DNA from: Pinguiococcus pyrenoidosus
Lineage: Eukaryota; Sar; Pinguiophyceae; Pinguiochrysidales; Pinguiochrysidaceae
Length of the DNA: 34,338 nucleotides
Assembly (NCBI GenBank): GCA_019677205.1
Contig: JAAMXY010000081.1
Coordinates: 1-34,338 of the forward strand
Direction: 5' to 3'
Both the position numbers and the translations under genes were made by a program. The notes below the pieces were generated by a model. It did not search any database. It saw only the letters and a program-made list of their open reading frames with translations, and was not told where the DNA came from. Shown in pieces: positions 19,031-28,642 of this stretch; the first letter of the stretch is position 1, and the number at the start of each line of letters is the position of its first letter.

Positions 19031-20395
19031 ATGCCGCTCTTCGTCCCGAAGAAAACGCGCCGCTTCGGCCGTCTGGTGAGGTGTGATCGCGCTGATTCCC
19101 ACCTGCGCGACTGCCGGATGGGTCCGCATCTGCGATGCGTCGGGCTTTGTGGCGTCGATGACTCAGTTGATCCTGGGTACGCAGCACTTCCGAAGGAGCG
19201 CCTTTTCGCTTCCCAACCCTCACGTGCATGTAGCTTCCTCCAGATGCTGTATCAAAGGTTTCCTTACGCCGAATTTGGCGTCTTGTTCAGACCGGATAAG
19301 CAGGGTACGATGTCCAGAGGAGAAACGCCCCATTCTGGTAGCAACGCTGTGAAGACGCCAATGATTCCTGTGTGACAGGCACTCCGAGATACGCGTCGTG
19401 GGAGTACGTGGCGGCACTCAGTGCCGTTCCAGGCCTCTCACGTGCTGCACACCTCTGTGGGACGCACGTAGACGATTTACTGCAAGGAGACGGGAGCCTC
19501 GTCACCAAACTGACCACCGAGTTCGGCTTCCGGAGGTACTTCTGCTTCGTTCCGAGCCTCGAGGAGGTGAAGGCCTGCTAATTTCATGCCACTAGGGTAC
19601 AGATCAATCCCACCGCGGTGAATGGAGTCGATGTATCGCTCATGACCCCGGACGGGGCCGCAAGGGTCCGGGAGACCATGCAAAGTCTGGGGCAAGTGGA
19701 GTTCATCATCCAGAAGAACGAGGAAACGAAAGCCTTGTGGGAGCATCTCGTCGGTGAGCGTCCCTTTGGTCGGCGACTTAGCTGTGCTCATCAAATCCTT
19801 TACTAAATGTACCTGAACATGCCGGAAGACAATCCACCTCCGAACCTTTCGCTGCTGGTGGATGAGTCCTGCGGAACAGGTGAGCAACGGTCGGTTGCCG
19901 GCGCGAAGCTTCCATCAGGATTTGCGCCTTTGCCGACTGAATGGATTCTTCTGCTTCGGTGCCAGGGGCTGAAATGAAGGGAGCCTGGCCTTTGCCCGAC
20001 GCAGAGATTCCCACAGGTGGGCGAGGCGTTCTCGCAGGCCTCGAAGCAGAAAGCATTGCTCACGGATCCCGCAGGCTACGCGGGAGGAATCGGCCCTCAC
20101 AACGTCTTGGAGGTGCTTCGAACGCTCCTTTCGCTCAACTGCGATGGCTCCAAGGGGATTTGGATCGACATGGAGAGCCGTCTCAGGTAATTCAAGCCGT
20201 CAAACCCCGGTGTCGAGGGTTCGTGAACACCTGGAATCGTGTAAAGCTCTTCGCCTTTCGCCTTTCTCCCGAAGATCAAGCATCAACGACCATGACTGCT
20301 TTGATGGGCACAAAGCATTCATGGTCCTGAAGCACGCGGAGGAATTCATGGCAGACTGGAGTCCTGAGTCGTACATCCCTCAGCCCCTAGCGTGA
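19031..20395 (+). CDS. Phosphoribosylanthranilate-isomerase-like TIM-barrel protein
   Basis: Predicted 288 aa from eight exons (19031-19176, 19234-19304, 19379-19535, 19596-19753, 19829-19879, 19966-20016, 20075-20186, 20275-20395), total 867 nt in frame. No single frame shows more than a piece; joined, it reads with conserved blocks CGVDDSVDP, YAEFGVLFRPDKQGTPRYAS, AAHLCGTHVDDLL, FGFRRVQINPTAVNGVDV, LSLLVDESCGTG, EMKGAWPLP, PTGYAGGIGPHNV and GIWIDMESRLR. The D-x-S-x-G-x-G and GYAGGIGPxNV blocks look like phosphate-binding loops of TrpF-like barrels, and bacterial relatives are often labelled phosphoribosylanthranilate isomerase from memory. Whether it acts in tryptophan synthesis is unproven. 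The 50-residue N-terminus is poorly conserved and its start is uncertain. Two exons are only 51 nt. It is convergent with the ChlM gene. Confidence 0.62.
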
Positions 20396-20582
20396 GGCCG
20401 GAGTTGTTGCTGTCTGCGTCAACAGTGTATGGAAATCAAAAGCACGTTCCTCCTGTCTTCCCTCCTGTTCAAGTCCTCTCAAGGGGCTCTGCTTGGCCGC
20501 TACGATCCGACCTGGGCGGCGCTTAGCGGTGTCAGATCATCTACGACTACATCAAGAAGGCAGCGCCGAGCTCGTGGTCCTC

Positions 20583-21588
20583 CTAGCTTTCTCGAACGGC
20601 CTCGTACAATCTCGAGAAGTAGAAAGACGTCGACGTGAACTCTTCGCGCTTAATCTTGAATCCGGCGTTCGCCAACGCAGCCTTGACATCTTCTTCGGCA
20701 TGCAGATACGCCCGCGTGGCCTTGCTAGGGCCCGGAAAGAGCGATCCAATGGTCTTCAGAGCCTGGAAGAAGAAGGTCTTCGGGGCAAAGCTGATGATCA
20801 GCCGGTTGTTGGAAACGCTGCCCAGCTGGAAAACACGACGAGACCGTTACTCTCCGAGCAACCTGCCGAGCCTCGATGGAGTGATGGAGGTACCTTGGAC
20901 ACCATGTCCTGCATACGCTCGGACGGGTAGTGAATCATGACATCGATGCAGGTGACGGTATCGTAGGCGCCTGACAAGGATTCTAGGTCCGCCGTCTTGA
21001 AGTTCATCTTGGAGAAGGCTTCTGCCGGGAGCACTCCTTCGGCCCTCCGAGACGCCTCCGAGACCATGGCATCGCTAATGTCGCTGGCGCTGACCTCGGC
21101 GCCGCGCTGAGCCAGGGGAATGGCCAGCGATCCCACGCCGCAGCCGGCGTCGCAGAACGTCTGGCCTGCGGCATCTCCGTCCTCGTCCACCCACTTCAGC
21201 ACCTTGGCGATGGTCTGGTCGTGGCCCGTGCGGATGTCGAGCTGCACGTTGTTCACGTCCTCACTGGCCGAGTAGATGCGGTTCCAGCGGTCGAAGCCCT
21301 CATTATTGAAGTACTCGGTCACTTCCACCTAAGCGCCCTAGTTTCAGCGGCGTGAAAGCCCATAGCCCACCGCTCGCTACGCACCTTGTCTTTGTCCTCC
21401 ACGGACGCCTTCAGAGCAGCGCTCTGTAGCCTTGCAGCCTGGCCAGACGGAATCTGCACGAAGGAGGTGATTAAGAAGAACAGGCGAAAAGCGGCTTTGC
21501 TACGGCGTACATTGAGCCGGCGAGGTGCGAAGGCCACGGCGGACGCTCCCAGGCTAACCAATGCCAATAGTCGTTGCGAGAGTCCCAT
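20583..21588 (-). CDS. chlM: Mg-protoporphyrin IX methyltransferase, plastid
   Basis: Predicted 293 aa from exons 21588-21385, 21328-20894 and 20825-20583 (introns 56 and 68 nt, phase 0). It transfers a methyl group from S-adenosylmethionine to the 13-propionate of Mg-protoporphyrin IX in chlorophyll synthesis. The SAM-binding motif is FCDAGCGVGSLAIPLA (128-135 core). YFNNEGFDRWNRIYS, DVNNVQLDIRTGH, and the C-terminal LIISFAPKT, LFPGPSKATRAYLHAEED and FYFSRLYEAV blocks are diagnostic of ChlM. The start at 21588 gives a signal peptide with a textbook red-lineage plastid motif (LGASAVAFAPRR), then a basic transit peptide up to the conserved region near residue 69. This is the strongest evidence in the window for a photosynthetic organism with a complex plastid. 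Its 5' side faces the quinone-oxidoreductase gene. Confidence 0.94.
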
Positions 21589-22110
21589 CTTTACAACTGC
21601 AAGACGCCAAGATTGCAAGGAACAAGTCAGGATGGAACGGAGCGGAGTCTTGCCACGACCATTTTGAAACAGCAATCAATTCATTCTCATATATTATAAA
21701 ACATCTATAATATAGGTAATAGTATCGAAGAAGCATCGAGACAATATAAATTTCTCTAACTTCGAAATGGAAATCCAGCAACTTCACAACTTCAATTGAT
21801 CGCTGGACCACAGCTTTCCAAAGCCGTATACGCATGGAATACCATAGTCTCTCTCCTTCTCCCCTTAGGCTCCGTAAAAGATGCATTGAATCATACTACT
21901 CAGCATCCCGAGACCAATGATGAAGACATGCCAGCCAATTCCTCCCTGTTTAGTGGCTGCTGCACTGCAATCTGTCATGCTCACGCTTATCCCCCAATCT
22001 TATGGGTCTTTTCCCGCGAGAATTCGGCGGCCAAAGCGCCGCAGTTCCGCAAGCTTCAGTCGTACCTCCCTAGGCCCGCCAAAGTGAAGCTGCGCAGAAG
22101 TCTGGTCCTC
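21589..22110. other. Shared upstream region of ChlM and the quinone oxidoreductase gene
   Basis: 522 bp. The left half (about 21665-21780) is strongly AT-rich with runs such as TATATTATAAAA; the right half has three CCAAT boxes and one TTTCCCGC octamer. A frame open through here joins the oxidoreductase exon 1, but it reads unlike protein. Confidence 0.55.
21914..22017. promoter_or_regulatory. Three CCAAT boxes plus TTTCCCGC octamer
   Basis: CCAAT at 21914, 21935 and 21994, then TTTCCCGC at 22010-22017, within 200 bp upstream of the oxidoreductase start at 22111. The combination repeats that seen before the WW-domain and dienoyl-CoA reductase genes. Confidence 0.5.
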
Positions 22111-24107
22111 ATGGGCCTGCGATGGCTGCTCGGCACCGTGTCGCCGGGCCGCTTCCCTCCGTCCCCAGTGCCGCACCAGACAGAGACGATGGCCGCCGTG
22201 GTCATGAAGGTTGGCTTTCGACGCCAATTTCCGCCGATTCTCGCCCTCTCTCGCGATAGACGTGCAGGAATGATGAGTGGTGTGTACAAGAGATAAGAGA
22301 AGAGGCCTCCTCGACCACCAGCCGTTCCAGATTCGAAGCGGGCGCGCAAAAGATTCTGCTTTTTCTTCTCGGGGCTGCAGCAATAGGAAGGCTGACAAAA
22401 GTCCGGGTCTCAACAAAAAGGTCTCTACCACCTTGCGCTGCTCTAGAGCCACGGCGACGCGGATGTCTTGGAGTACGTTGAGGACTTTCCGATGCCGACT
22501 CCAGCGCCGCGAACGCGTCAGGTGCGCGACATTGCTTGTTCCCCAGCGGCGTTCCTCGGACGCATGACTCGCGGCAGCTGTAGGTGACCATCGAGGTGGT
22601 GGCTTGCGGAATCAATCCCGTGGACTTCAAGATGCGCCGATCCAACATCCCCGACTTGTACTATCCAAAGCCCAAAGTGAGGCGCCGTGTGTCGTCGCCG
22701 GTGAGGAAAGTGGTCTTCTGACCGCACCGTAGATCCAGGGCCTCGACGTCGCGGGGATCGTCGTGGACACTCCCAAGAACTGCAAATTCTCTGTCGGGCA
22801 GCCGGTATACGCTATGCTGCCGCTGCTGGGGACGCAGTACGGGGGCTACGCGTCACGAGTGTGCGTGGACGAAGCAAACATCGCGGCTGCGCCGGACACA
22901 GTGCCGCTAGAGGAGATGGCGGCACTTCCGCTTGTGGCTTGCACGGTGAGAGACAATCTTCACACCGATGCTGACACACAGGGCCATGAGCGTGATGGCG
23001 CGCTCCACAGGTTGTGCAGGCCTTGCGCCCAGTGGTGGCGGCGTTCAAGGGCGACACGGAGGGAAAGAGGTGCTTCATCCAGGGCGGTAGCGGAGGAGTA
23101 GGTAAGCGATGTCTTGCCTACCGAGGGAGTCGCCTCAATGGCTTGGGAAGCGGTGAAGATGCTGATTCAGAGCCCTTCCGCAACGATCCTTGAAGGAAGT
23201 CTGGCTGTGCAGTATTGCGCAGCGGTGTTGCGAATGCGCGTAGCCGCAAGTTGCAGCGCCAAGAATGCCCACTTCGTGAAGATGTGTGGCGCGGTGGAGA
23301 CTGTGGACTACATGACGGAGCGGTTCGAAGATCGTATTCAGGATTATGACGTGGTCGTCGACCCCCTGGCGTACCTTTACGAGCAGCGGACGCTTGCTCC
23401 AGATGCCGGCGTACTCAAGAGGTAAGCGGAGCTTCCACCAAGCGCGCTTTGCTCTCGCTGACGCACGACGAATCGGATGGATACCTTATTCAAGATCTAG
23501 AAATGCACACTATGTGCACATCGCGTCGTCACCCTGGCAGTCGACACAGGCGCTGGAGGATCCGCTCCGCTTGGGCATTCCAGAGGCAGCCCCGCATCGG
23601 ATGGCCAGTGGCTTCTGTAGGGCTGCTCTTAGCAGACTGGGAGGGTAGGACACTCGACGGTGGCCTCAACCCTTCGAAGAGTGCTCGCCTGACCGCAGCG
23701 TCCTAGGTTTGCGTTTCGATCGGGCCCGCAGTTTCATTACGTGTTTGTGCATCCGGATGGAGGAGCCCTTGCGGAGATTTCCCAAGCAATCCAAGAAGGT
23801 AAGGCCTGATTCCGGACGGACCCGGTCCAATTCTTGGTTGTGCTCAGCGCTTTGCTTTTCCTTTCACTGTGCAAAAAGCCAAAATACGGCCGTACGTTGA
23901 TCAATCCTTCCCGATCGAGAAGGCATCGGAGGCCCAAAGGGTCGTCGAGGAAGGGCATGTAAAGGTAGGACACCGTATCTCGTCTCACGGACGCCAATAA
24001 AAGAACCCGACCCCAGAAGGCAAGAAATCCTCACGATTTGTGGCCAGGGCAAGGTGATTCTTACCGTGACTCGACCCGGTCCTGGGAGACGCGAGTTCGC
24101 ACTGTAA
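22111..24107 (+). CDS. Medium-chain quinone oxidoreductase, RTN4IP1-like
   Basis: Predicted 392 aa from ten exons (22111-22209, 22447-22521, 22584-22676, 22733-22945, 23011-23101, 23196-23421, 23501-23644, 23707-23798, 23879-23964, 24048-24107), 1179 nt in frame. It belongs to the zinc-free medium-chain dehydrogenase/reductases that reduce quinones with NADPH. The N-terminal GroES-like part has VTIEVVACGINPVDFKMR, QGLDVAGIVVD and GQPVYAMLP. The Rossmann NADPH loop is FIQGGSGGVGSLAVQ (185-191 core). The C-terminal AKIRPYVDQSFPIEKASEAQ and EGHVKGKVILTV are typical, and no zinc ligands are seen. The first 26 residues (MGLRWLLGTVSPGRF) could be a mitochondrial presequence, as in RTN4IP1; an in-frame ATG at 22189 is the alternative start. 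It is the most intron-rich gene here (nine). Confidence 0.9.
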
Positions 24108-24260
24108 CCTCGCGTGGTTTGGCGGGCTGTGGGTTTCAATGGGAAAGATGAGTGACAGCAGCGTCGAGCTAGCCGGCGAGGAAGCTTGTTCTTTTTTCTT
24201 TCAAAGAGCTCGTTCCTTAAATCCTGGCTGTGTCCAACACAGCCAGGCTTCCAAACCTAT
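24108..24260. other. Short convergent spacer
   Basis: 153 bp between the 3' ends of the oxidoreductase (+) and cyclin (-) genes. Apart from a perfect hairpin at its right end, nothing else is seen. Confidence 0.6.
24223..24247. repeat. Perfect hairpin between convergent genes
   Basis: An 11-bp perfect inverted repeat (CCTGGCTGTGT / ACACAGCCAGG) with a 3-nt loop CCA lies 14 bp beyond the stop codon of the cyclin gene and in the tail of the opposing gene. It could fold in either transcript and may mark or stabilise 3' ends. Confidence 0.8.
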
Positions 24261-26123
24261 CTATTTCAGCAGCACCTGAATCATCTGCTTCACAAATGAT
24301 GGGCGCGCTGGGCCCTTCTCAGTCCACTGACGAATGTACTTGTTCACTCCATCCTTCTCAAACGCGTGCTCGATGCCACGAAGATGGCCGCGAATATGCG
24401 GGTGAGGGTGCAGGATCCGGCCAAGCTCTACCGGGTTGTCGTCAATGTTGTACACAAACACGTCTGGCCCGCACTGCCACCGCAAATCGCTTCTGCAGTA
24501 TCGCGTAAAATTCGTATACCTGTTGAAGTCGGCGAAGTCGCCGGACATGGGGTCCCCGTCTGTGGTCTTTTCTGGCGAGTCCTTGATGCTACTCAGGTCC
24601 AGGTAGTCCCGCTGCAGCTGCCATAACCTCCACACTGCCTTCTCGATGCTCTCAACTTCCTCTTCCGAGCTTCGGATGAAGTCTCGAAGGCCCGACGTCA
24701 CGGACGGAGACACGGATCGGCTTCCGTCCGACTTGTCAGGGGCAGCCGAAGTCTTGGGGGTGGATGCAGCATCCGAAGACTCATTTGATCCTGCTTCTGA
24801 AGGCGTGCCGCACGCGGAAGCTTTCGAAGCGGGCAAGGAGTCGGCTGAAGAGTCCGAGGTATCCCTCGGGGCGCACTCGGCCGACCGTCGTTGGGAAGCC
24901 TTCGCCTCTCGCGATCTCGCGTGAGTCGCGGCGTGGTATCGCAGCGTGCACTCAGCCAAGATCACAATCGCGACCGCAGTCGTAGACGGTAAGAACTTGA
25001 GCGCCCCGTAGTCGAGCAGAGCGATGTTCGCGAGGAAGAGCGCAAGCCCCTTCCGCTCAGAGTCCTCCACCGCCGTCGTCAGAGCCCCGCAGTCCCAGCA
25101 TGTGATGGAACGCAGCCTGTTGAACACGTTGAGGTTCTTGGACCCGATGCTCTTCTCCTGCCCCTTGTCCTCGAAGTAGGACAGGCTGCTCCCGAGGAGA
25201 GCGAGCCAGTCCAGGACAGTCGGCTTCGTCCTTTGCGGGGTTTCTCCGGGAGTTTTGCACTGCGAGATGATGATGTTGTAGCTCTTGCAGATCTCGAAGC
25301 CGTTGAACTGATTCGCGCTGATGTAGACCACGTCTTGCACGCTTAGGCGCTTGGCGCAGCACGGCGTGGATCCCTCGTCCCCTTTCCCTGCCTGTGCCTT
25401 CTCTTGGTCTTCCACGAGACCGTGGTTCTCGACGAGAATCGCCACGCAGGCGGCCAGGAGCACCTCCCGCGGCGGGACGCGGATCCGACCAAGCGCCTGG
25501 TCGAGGATGCGCACGGCGGAGTGCAGGATGCACAGGGGCTGCTCCAGCTCGATCGTGCAGACCTCCGCCATCCAGTCCACCAGGACTTGTCGAAGGACGG
25601 GGCTGAGGAAGCGGGGATGGTCGTCGCTCAGGCCCGAGTAGCGCTTCTGGATGTAGTCGCAGTCCGGCAGCTGCTTCGGAGAGGACTGCATCTCGAAGAG
25701 GTGCGCCAGACGCTGTAGAAACTCCATCGACCTTGCAGTTTGGCGGTGCAGAGAGACGCTTCGAAGGCCGTCGGTGGGGCCCACGCGAATGCGTTGGTCG
25801 AAGCACTCGTGGCGCCACTGCAGCGCGAGACAGTGCTTGACCGCGTGGTAGGCGGTGCGACACGTACGGCTCAGGTTGTCCAAGTCCTCTCCGGAGTTGA
25901 AGGCGCAGAGCTCCGGTCCTAGAGAAGGGTCGCCGAGCAGCCTCTCCAGCAGCGAGCTGGCTTCGCCGGAGTGGACCACTTTTCGGACGAGTTTCCGGCC
26001 GCTGGCCGTCACAAAGTTGAGCTCATCCTGCTGCGCTCGCTTGCGCTTTCGGCCAGCCAGCGGAGAGCTCGCTGCGTCCCTCACGGGCGTTTCCACGGCG
26101 CAGTCGAATTCGCTTCGTTTCAT
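24261..26123 (-). CDS. Cyclin with an F-box-like N-terminal region, intronless
   Basis: 620 aa in one uninterrupted frame, the first ATG being at 26123. A nuclear-localisation-like GRKRKRAQQ lies at 24-32. Residues 65-108 (PSLGPELCAFNSGEDLDNL, then SRTCRTAYHAVKH and QWRHEC) resemble an F-box. The cyclin fold begins about 150: SPVLRQVLVDWMAEVC (174-189) is the MRxILVDW block, followed by HSAVRILDQALG and VLLAACVAILVE. A second cyclin fold is suggested by LALFLANIALLDYGALKFLP and PSTTAVAIVILAECTL. A Ser/Pro-rich acidic linker (SSADSLPASKAS) could be a degradation signal, and the last 110 residues are unrecognised. F-box followed by cyclin box is the layout of animal cyclin F, an SCF ubiquitin-ligase receptor; the F-box call is tentative. 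It is intronless among intron-rich neighbours. Confidence 0.78.
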   Translation of the reverse strand: MKRSEFDCAVETPVRDAASSPLAGRKRKRAQQDELNFVTASGRKLVRKVVHSGEASSLLERLLGDPSLGPELCAFNSGEDLDNLSRTCRTAYHAVKHCLALQWRHECFDQRIRVGPTDGLRSVSLHRQTARSMEFLQRLAHLFEMQSSPKQLPDCDYIQKRYSGLSDDHPRFLSPVLRQVLVDWMAEVCTIELEQPLCILHSAVRILDQALGRIRVPPREVLLAACVAILVENHGLVEDQEKAQAGKGDEGSTPCCAKRLSVQDVVYISANQFNGFEICKSYNIIISQCKTPGETPQRTKPTVLDWLALLGSSLSYFEDKGQEKSIGSKNLNVFNRLRSITCWDCGALTTAVEDSERKGLALFLANIALLDYGALKFLPSTTAVAIVILAECTLRYHAATHARSREAKASQRRSAECAPRDTSDSSADSLPASKASACGTPSEAGSNESSDAASTPKTSAAPDKSDGSRSVSPSVTSGLRDFIRSSEEEVESIEKAVWRLWQLQRDYLDLSSIKDSPEKTTDGDPMSGDFADFNRYTNFTRYCRSDLRWQCGPDVFVYNIDDNPVELGRILHPHPHIRGHLRGIEHAFEKDGVNKYIRQWTEKGPARPSFVKQMIQVLLK

Positions 26124-26618
26124 TTTGCCGCGAGGCTTCTCTTGGGCGCCGCACGCACCAGCCAAGGCTTCTTTCCGGCCGGCAGCGCGCCACTTCAAAG
26201 CCGATACCGAAGTGAGGCAGGGTGTAGGCGAAGGGCGGCCGTCGCCTTCGGTGAGCGGAGAGAGCGTCGCACGACTTCGGCGTAGCTTCCTGCGCAAGCA
26301 AATCTGCGAGACGAGACACCCAAACCGAGGCAACCTGAACCCACGGAACGTCAACTTTGGCCCTCTCTGTCACGGCGGTTGGAGCGGCTAACAAGTATGC
26401 AAATTGGATGGGAACGAATCAGAAGCCCCTGTTCGCCAGCAGGGCTGGACTGACAGTCGGTCACCGAGGAACGCCCGGAGAAGCGCCGGACGGGGCTGGG
26501 AACGCGGTTCGTTCTGCTCGCATCTGATTGGCCCAAGTTTTCATCTCTGTCCGTGGACTTTTGGTTGCGTTCCTCACGCTTTGGCCGTTCTGGTCCTGAT
26601 ATATGGCCACCTAATTGG
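26124..26618. promoter_or_regulatory. E2F-like octamer and three CCAAT boxes upstream of the cyclin gene
   Basis: TTTGCCGC at 26124-26131 fits TTTSSCGC and touches the ATG; ATTGG at 26403, 26527 and 26614 reads CCAAT in the direction of transcription. Cyclin genes in plants and animals are classic E2F and NF-Y targets, which supports the reading, but the octamer position inside the leader is unusual. Confidence 0.45.
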
Positions 26619-27529
26619 CCGTCTGGCTTCGTGTCGTAACAGCGGGCGAAGCTGCAACTGTGCGAGCTTTGTATGAGCGGGGAAACGGCTTAACGCTCGT
26701 TTTGGTCGAGTTCCATTCCCAATTTCCGGGAGCGCCGATGCTATGGCCCATGGTCCCATCGTACAACGCACACCACGTCACCTCGGCGCCCCGTCATCGC
26801 GATCGACTTAAGGGGGCAAACGAAGGAACACGGGCTTCGTCAGGGTCGAATTCAAGCGGCCTACATGAGAAATCCGCATCACACATCTGCATCTACCGCT
26901 GCACATCTGCACCTTTGCACACCTGGCGAAAGAAGCAAGCCTGTCTCTTTGGGGGCTGGCCTTTCCCACCGAAGCTCGCCCCGCCTGCTGCTGAACAGCT
27001 TCAAGCCACGCAGACTCGACTGGAACACCTTCTACCGAACGCGTTCCCGGCTCCGATGTGGCTGGATGTCATGCTTGCTTGCTTGCGTGTCCAAGATTCG
27101 GAAGTGCCCAGTTATACCAATACAGGGAAATTTACAAATCTGCCGACAGGATATCGGTATTCGCGTTGCTTGGGTGAAGGAAAAGATATCGAAAATGGCA
27201 AGTCCCAAGTCCGGAGTCAGTGGAGTCCGGAGTCCGGAGGGGACGGCGGGCGACTCCAGAAAGATCGGAAGTTGGAAGATGCCAAGATACGTACATGGCC
27301 ACAGTATACCCACTTCGAGATCCTTCGTTCGGTTTCAGGTTTACTCCTCCGAAAGAAGAAAGTGTGGAGCAGCTGAGCTTGACATCGGTGCTCATCATGA
27401 GGGACCGGACATAGCCTTCAACCTGGGAGGTTTGGAGCGTGCGACAGGTTGTGCTGTAGTCTCTTTGGGACTTCTGATGCCAATGGTTCTTCGTTCCACC
27501 AGACTCGGGGAAGCTACGGGACACGCGCC

Positions 27530-27700
27530 TTGGTTTGCCTTGGTTTGCGGTAGCTTGGTTTGCGGTAGCTTGGTTTGCGGTAGCTTGGTTTGCCTTGCCT
27601 TGCCGTGCCTTAGCTTGCCTTCCCTTTGCTTGCCTTGCCGTAGCTTGCCGTAGCTTGCCTTAGCTTGCCTTAGCTTGCCTTCCCTTTGCTTGGCTCGGCC
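27530..27700. repeat. TTGC-rich degenerate minisatellite
   Basis: About 170 bp built from CTTGGTTTGC, GGTAGCTTG and CCTTAGCTTG units in shuffled order, with several exact copies of GGTAGCTTGGTTTGC. It lies about 40-200 bp downstream of the EF-P stop codon. Confidence 0.85.
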
Positions 27701-27736
27701 GGACCTGGCTTGCTCTGACTCCCACTCAACTATGCA

Positions 27737-28642
27737 TTACTCGGCCGCGCGAGACAGATACTTCCCCTCCTTCGTGTCCACCTGACCGGAAGGTGCTCAC
27801 TTAGCCGGATAGCCTTCCCAGACGCAGCGTTTGAGGGCTCACCTTGATCATCTCCCCTTGCTCTACGAAAAGGGGAACTGCCACCACGGCTCCGCCGTCG
27901 AGTGTTGCTGGCTTTGTACCTCCCTGGACCGTGTTGCCCTTCACGCCCGGATCCGTCTCGACCACCTCGTAGACCATCGTCTGGGGCAGCTCTACATCGA
28001 TGATCTTCTCGTTCCACTTTATGCCCGCCACCTCCATGCCATCTTTCAGGAAAGATGCCTTGCTGCCCAGGACGTCCGCATCGCACGCCACCTCCTCGAA
28101 CGAGGCAACGTCCATGAACATGTAGGAACTTGACGAGTCGTCAAAGTAGGTGAACTGCATGTCGAACTTCTCGACCTGGGCGAGCTCGACCTATCCACGC
28201 GAAAGCTCTGCAATGAGGACGAGGGCGCCCCGGCCGCCCACCAGCAACGGCTCTGACTCCGCACCTTTTCTCCTGCTCTCCAGGTCTTCTCGACAACGCT
28301 GCCGTTCATGAGATTCTTGAGCTTGGAGCGCACGAAAGCGGCCCCTTTCCCCGGCTTCACGTGCATGAACTCCACGATCTTCACCGGCGTGCCATCCACC
28401 TATTGCGAATCTCCATGAGAGGTCTCTTCGCTGTGGGCCGCCGCGCATCTCTCAGGCGGAACGCTGCTACACAGATGGCGGCAGACCTCCAACGTCAGGC
28501 CGTTCTTGAAGTCTGATGTGCTCGCCATCGAGGGAATCAGCCGACTCCCGCGAGACGCCGCTCGTCTCGGCAGGCTTGGAAGGAATGCATGGACGCTGCC
28601 AATGGTCGCGGCCAAGAGCAAGAGACTCCGTCCGGAGAACAT
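27737..28642 (-). CDS. efp: Elongation factor P, plastid-targeted
   Basis: Predicted 227 aa from exons 28642-28487, 28399-28265, 28190-27843 and 27781-27737 (introns 87, 74 and 61 nt, all phase 0). EF-P binds ribosomes stalled at proline runs and promotes peptide bond formation. The start gives a signal peptide and plastid motif ([19 protein letters not shown]), with Phe after the cleavage site, then a basic transit segment; the mature protein starts near residue 40. Family blocks: [48 protein letters not shown], the OB-fold [20 protein letters not shown] and the C-terminal [12 protein letters not shown]. Lys70 in PGKG occupies the position that is lysylated, rhamnosylated or hydroxylated in bacterial or eukaryotic relatives. 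It shares its 5' side with the threonine aldolase gene. Confidence 0.94.

Larger units (their letters stand above)
26124..27736. other. Long intergenic region between the cyclin and EF-P genes
   Basis: 1613 bp. Near the cyclin: TTTGCCGC abutting the ATG (26124-26131) and ATTGG at 26403, 26527 and 26614. Around 27204-27240 the phrase AGTCCGGAGT recurs. A TTGC-rich minisatellite occupies about 27530-27700. Several open frames exist on both strands (for example 26615-27376), but none has domain-like composition, so I call no gene. A noncoding RNA or a short exon of an unannotated gene cannot be excluded. Confidence 0.5.

Noticed and set aside
21796-22296. 166-codon frame that would extend the quinone oxidoreductase upstream
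   Set aside because: The extra N-terminus is unlike protein and covers the CCAAT and TTTCCCGC promoter motifs; only the part from 22111 is kept.
26615-27653. Overlapping plus-strand frames of 253 and 262 codons in the cyclin/EF-P gap
   Set aside because: No domain-like pattern; they run into the TTGC minisatellite, and their start codons lack context. Left as noncoding.
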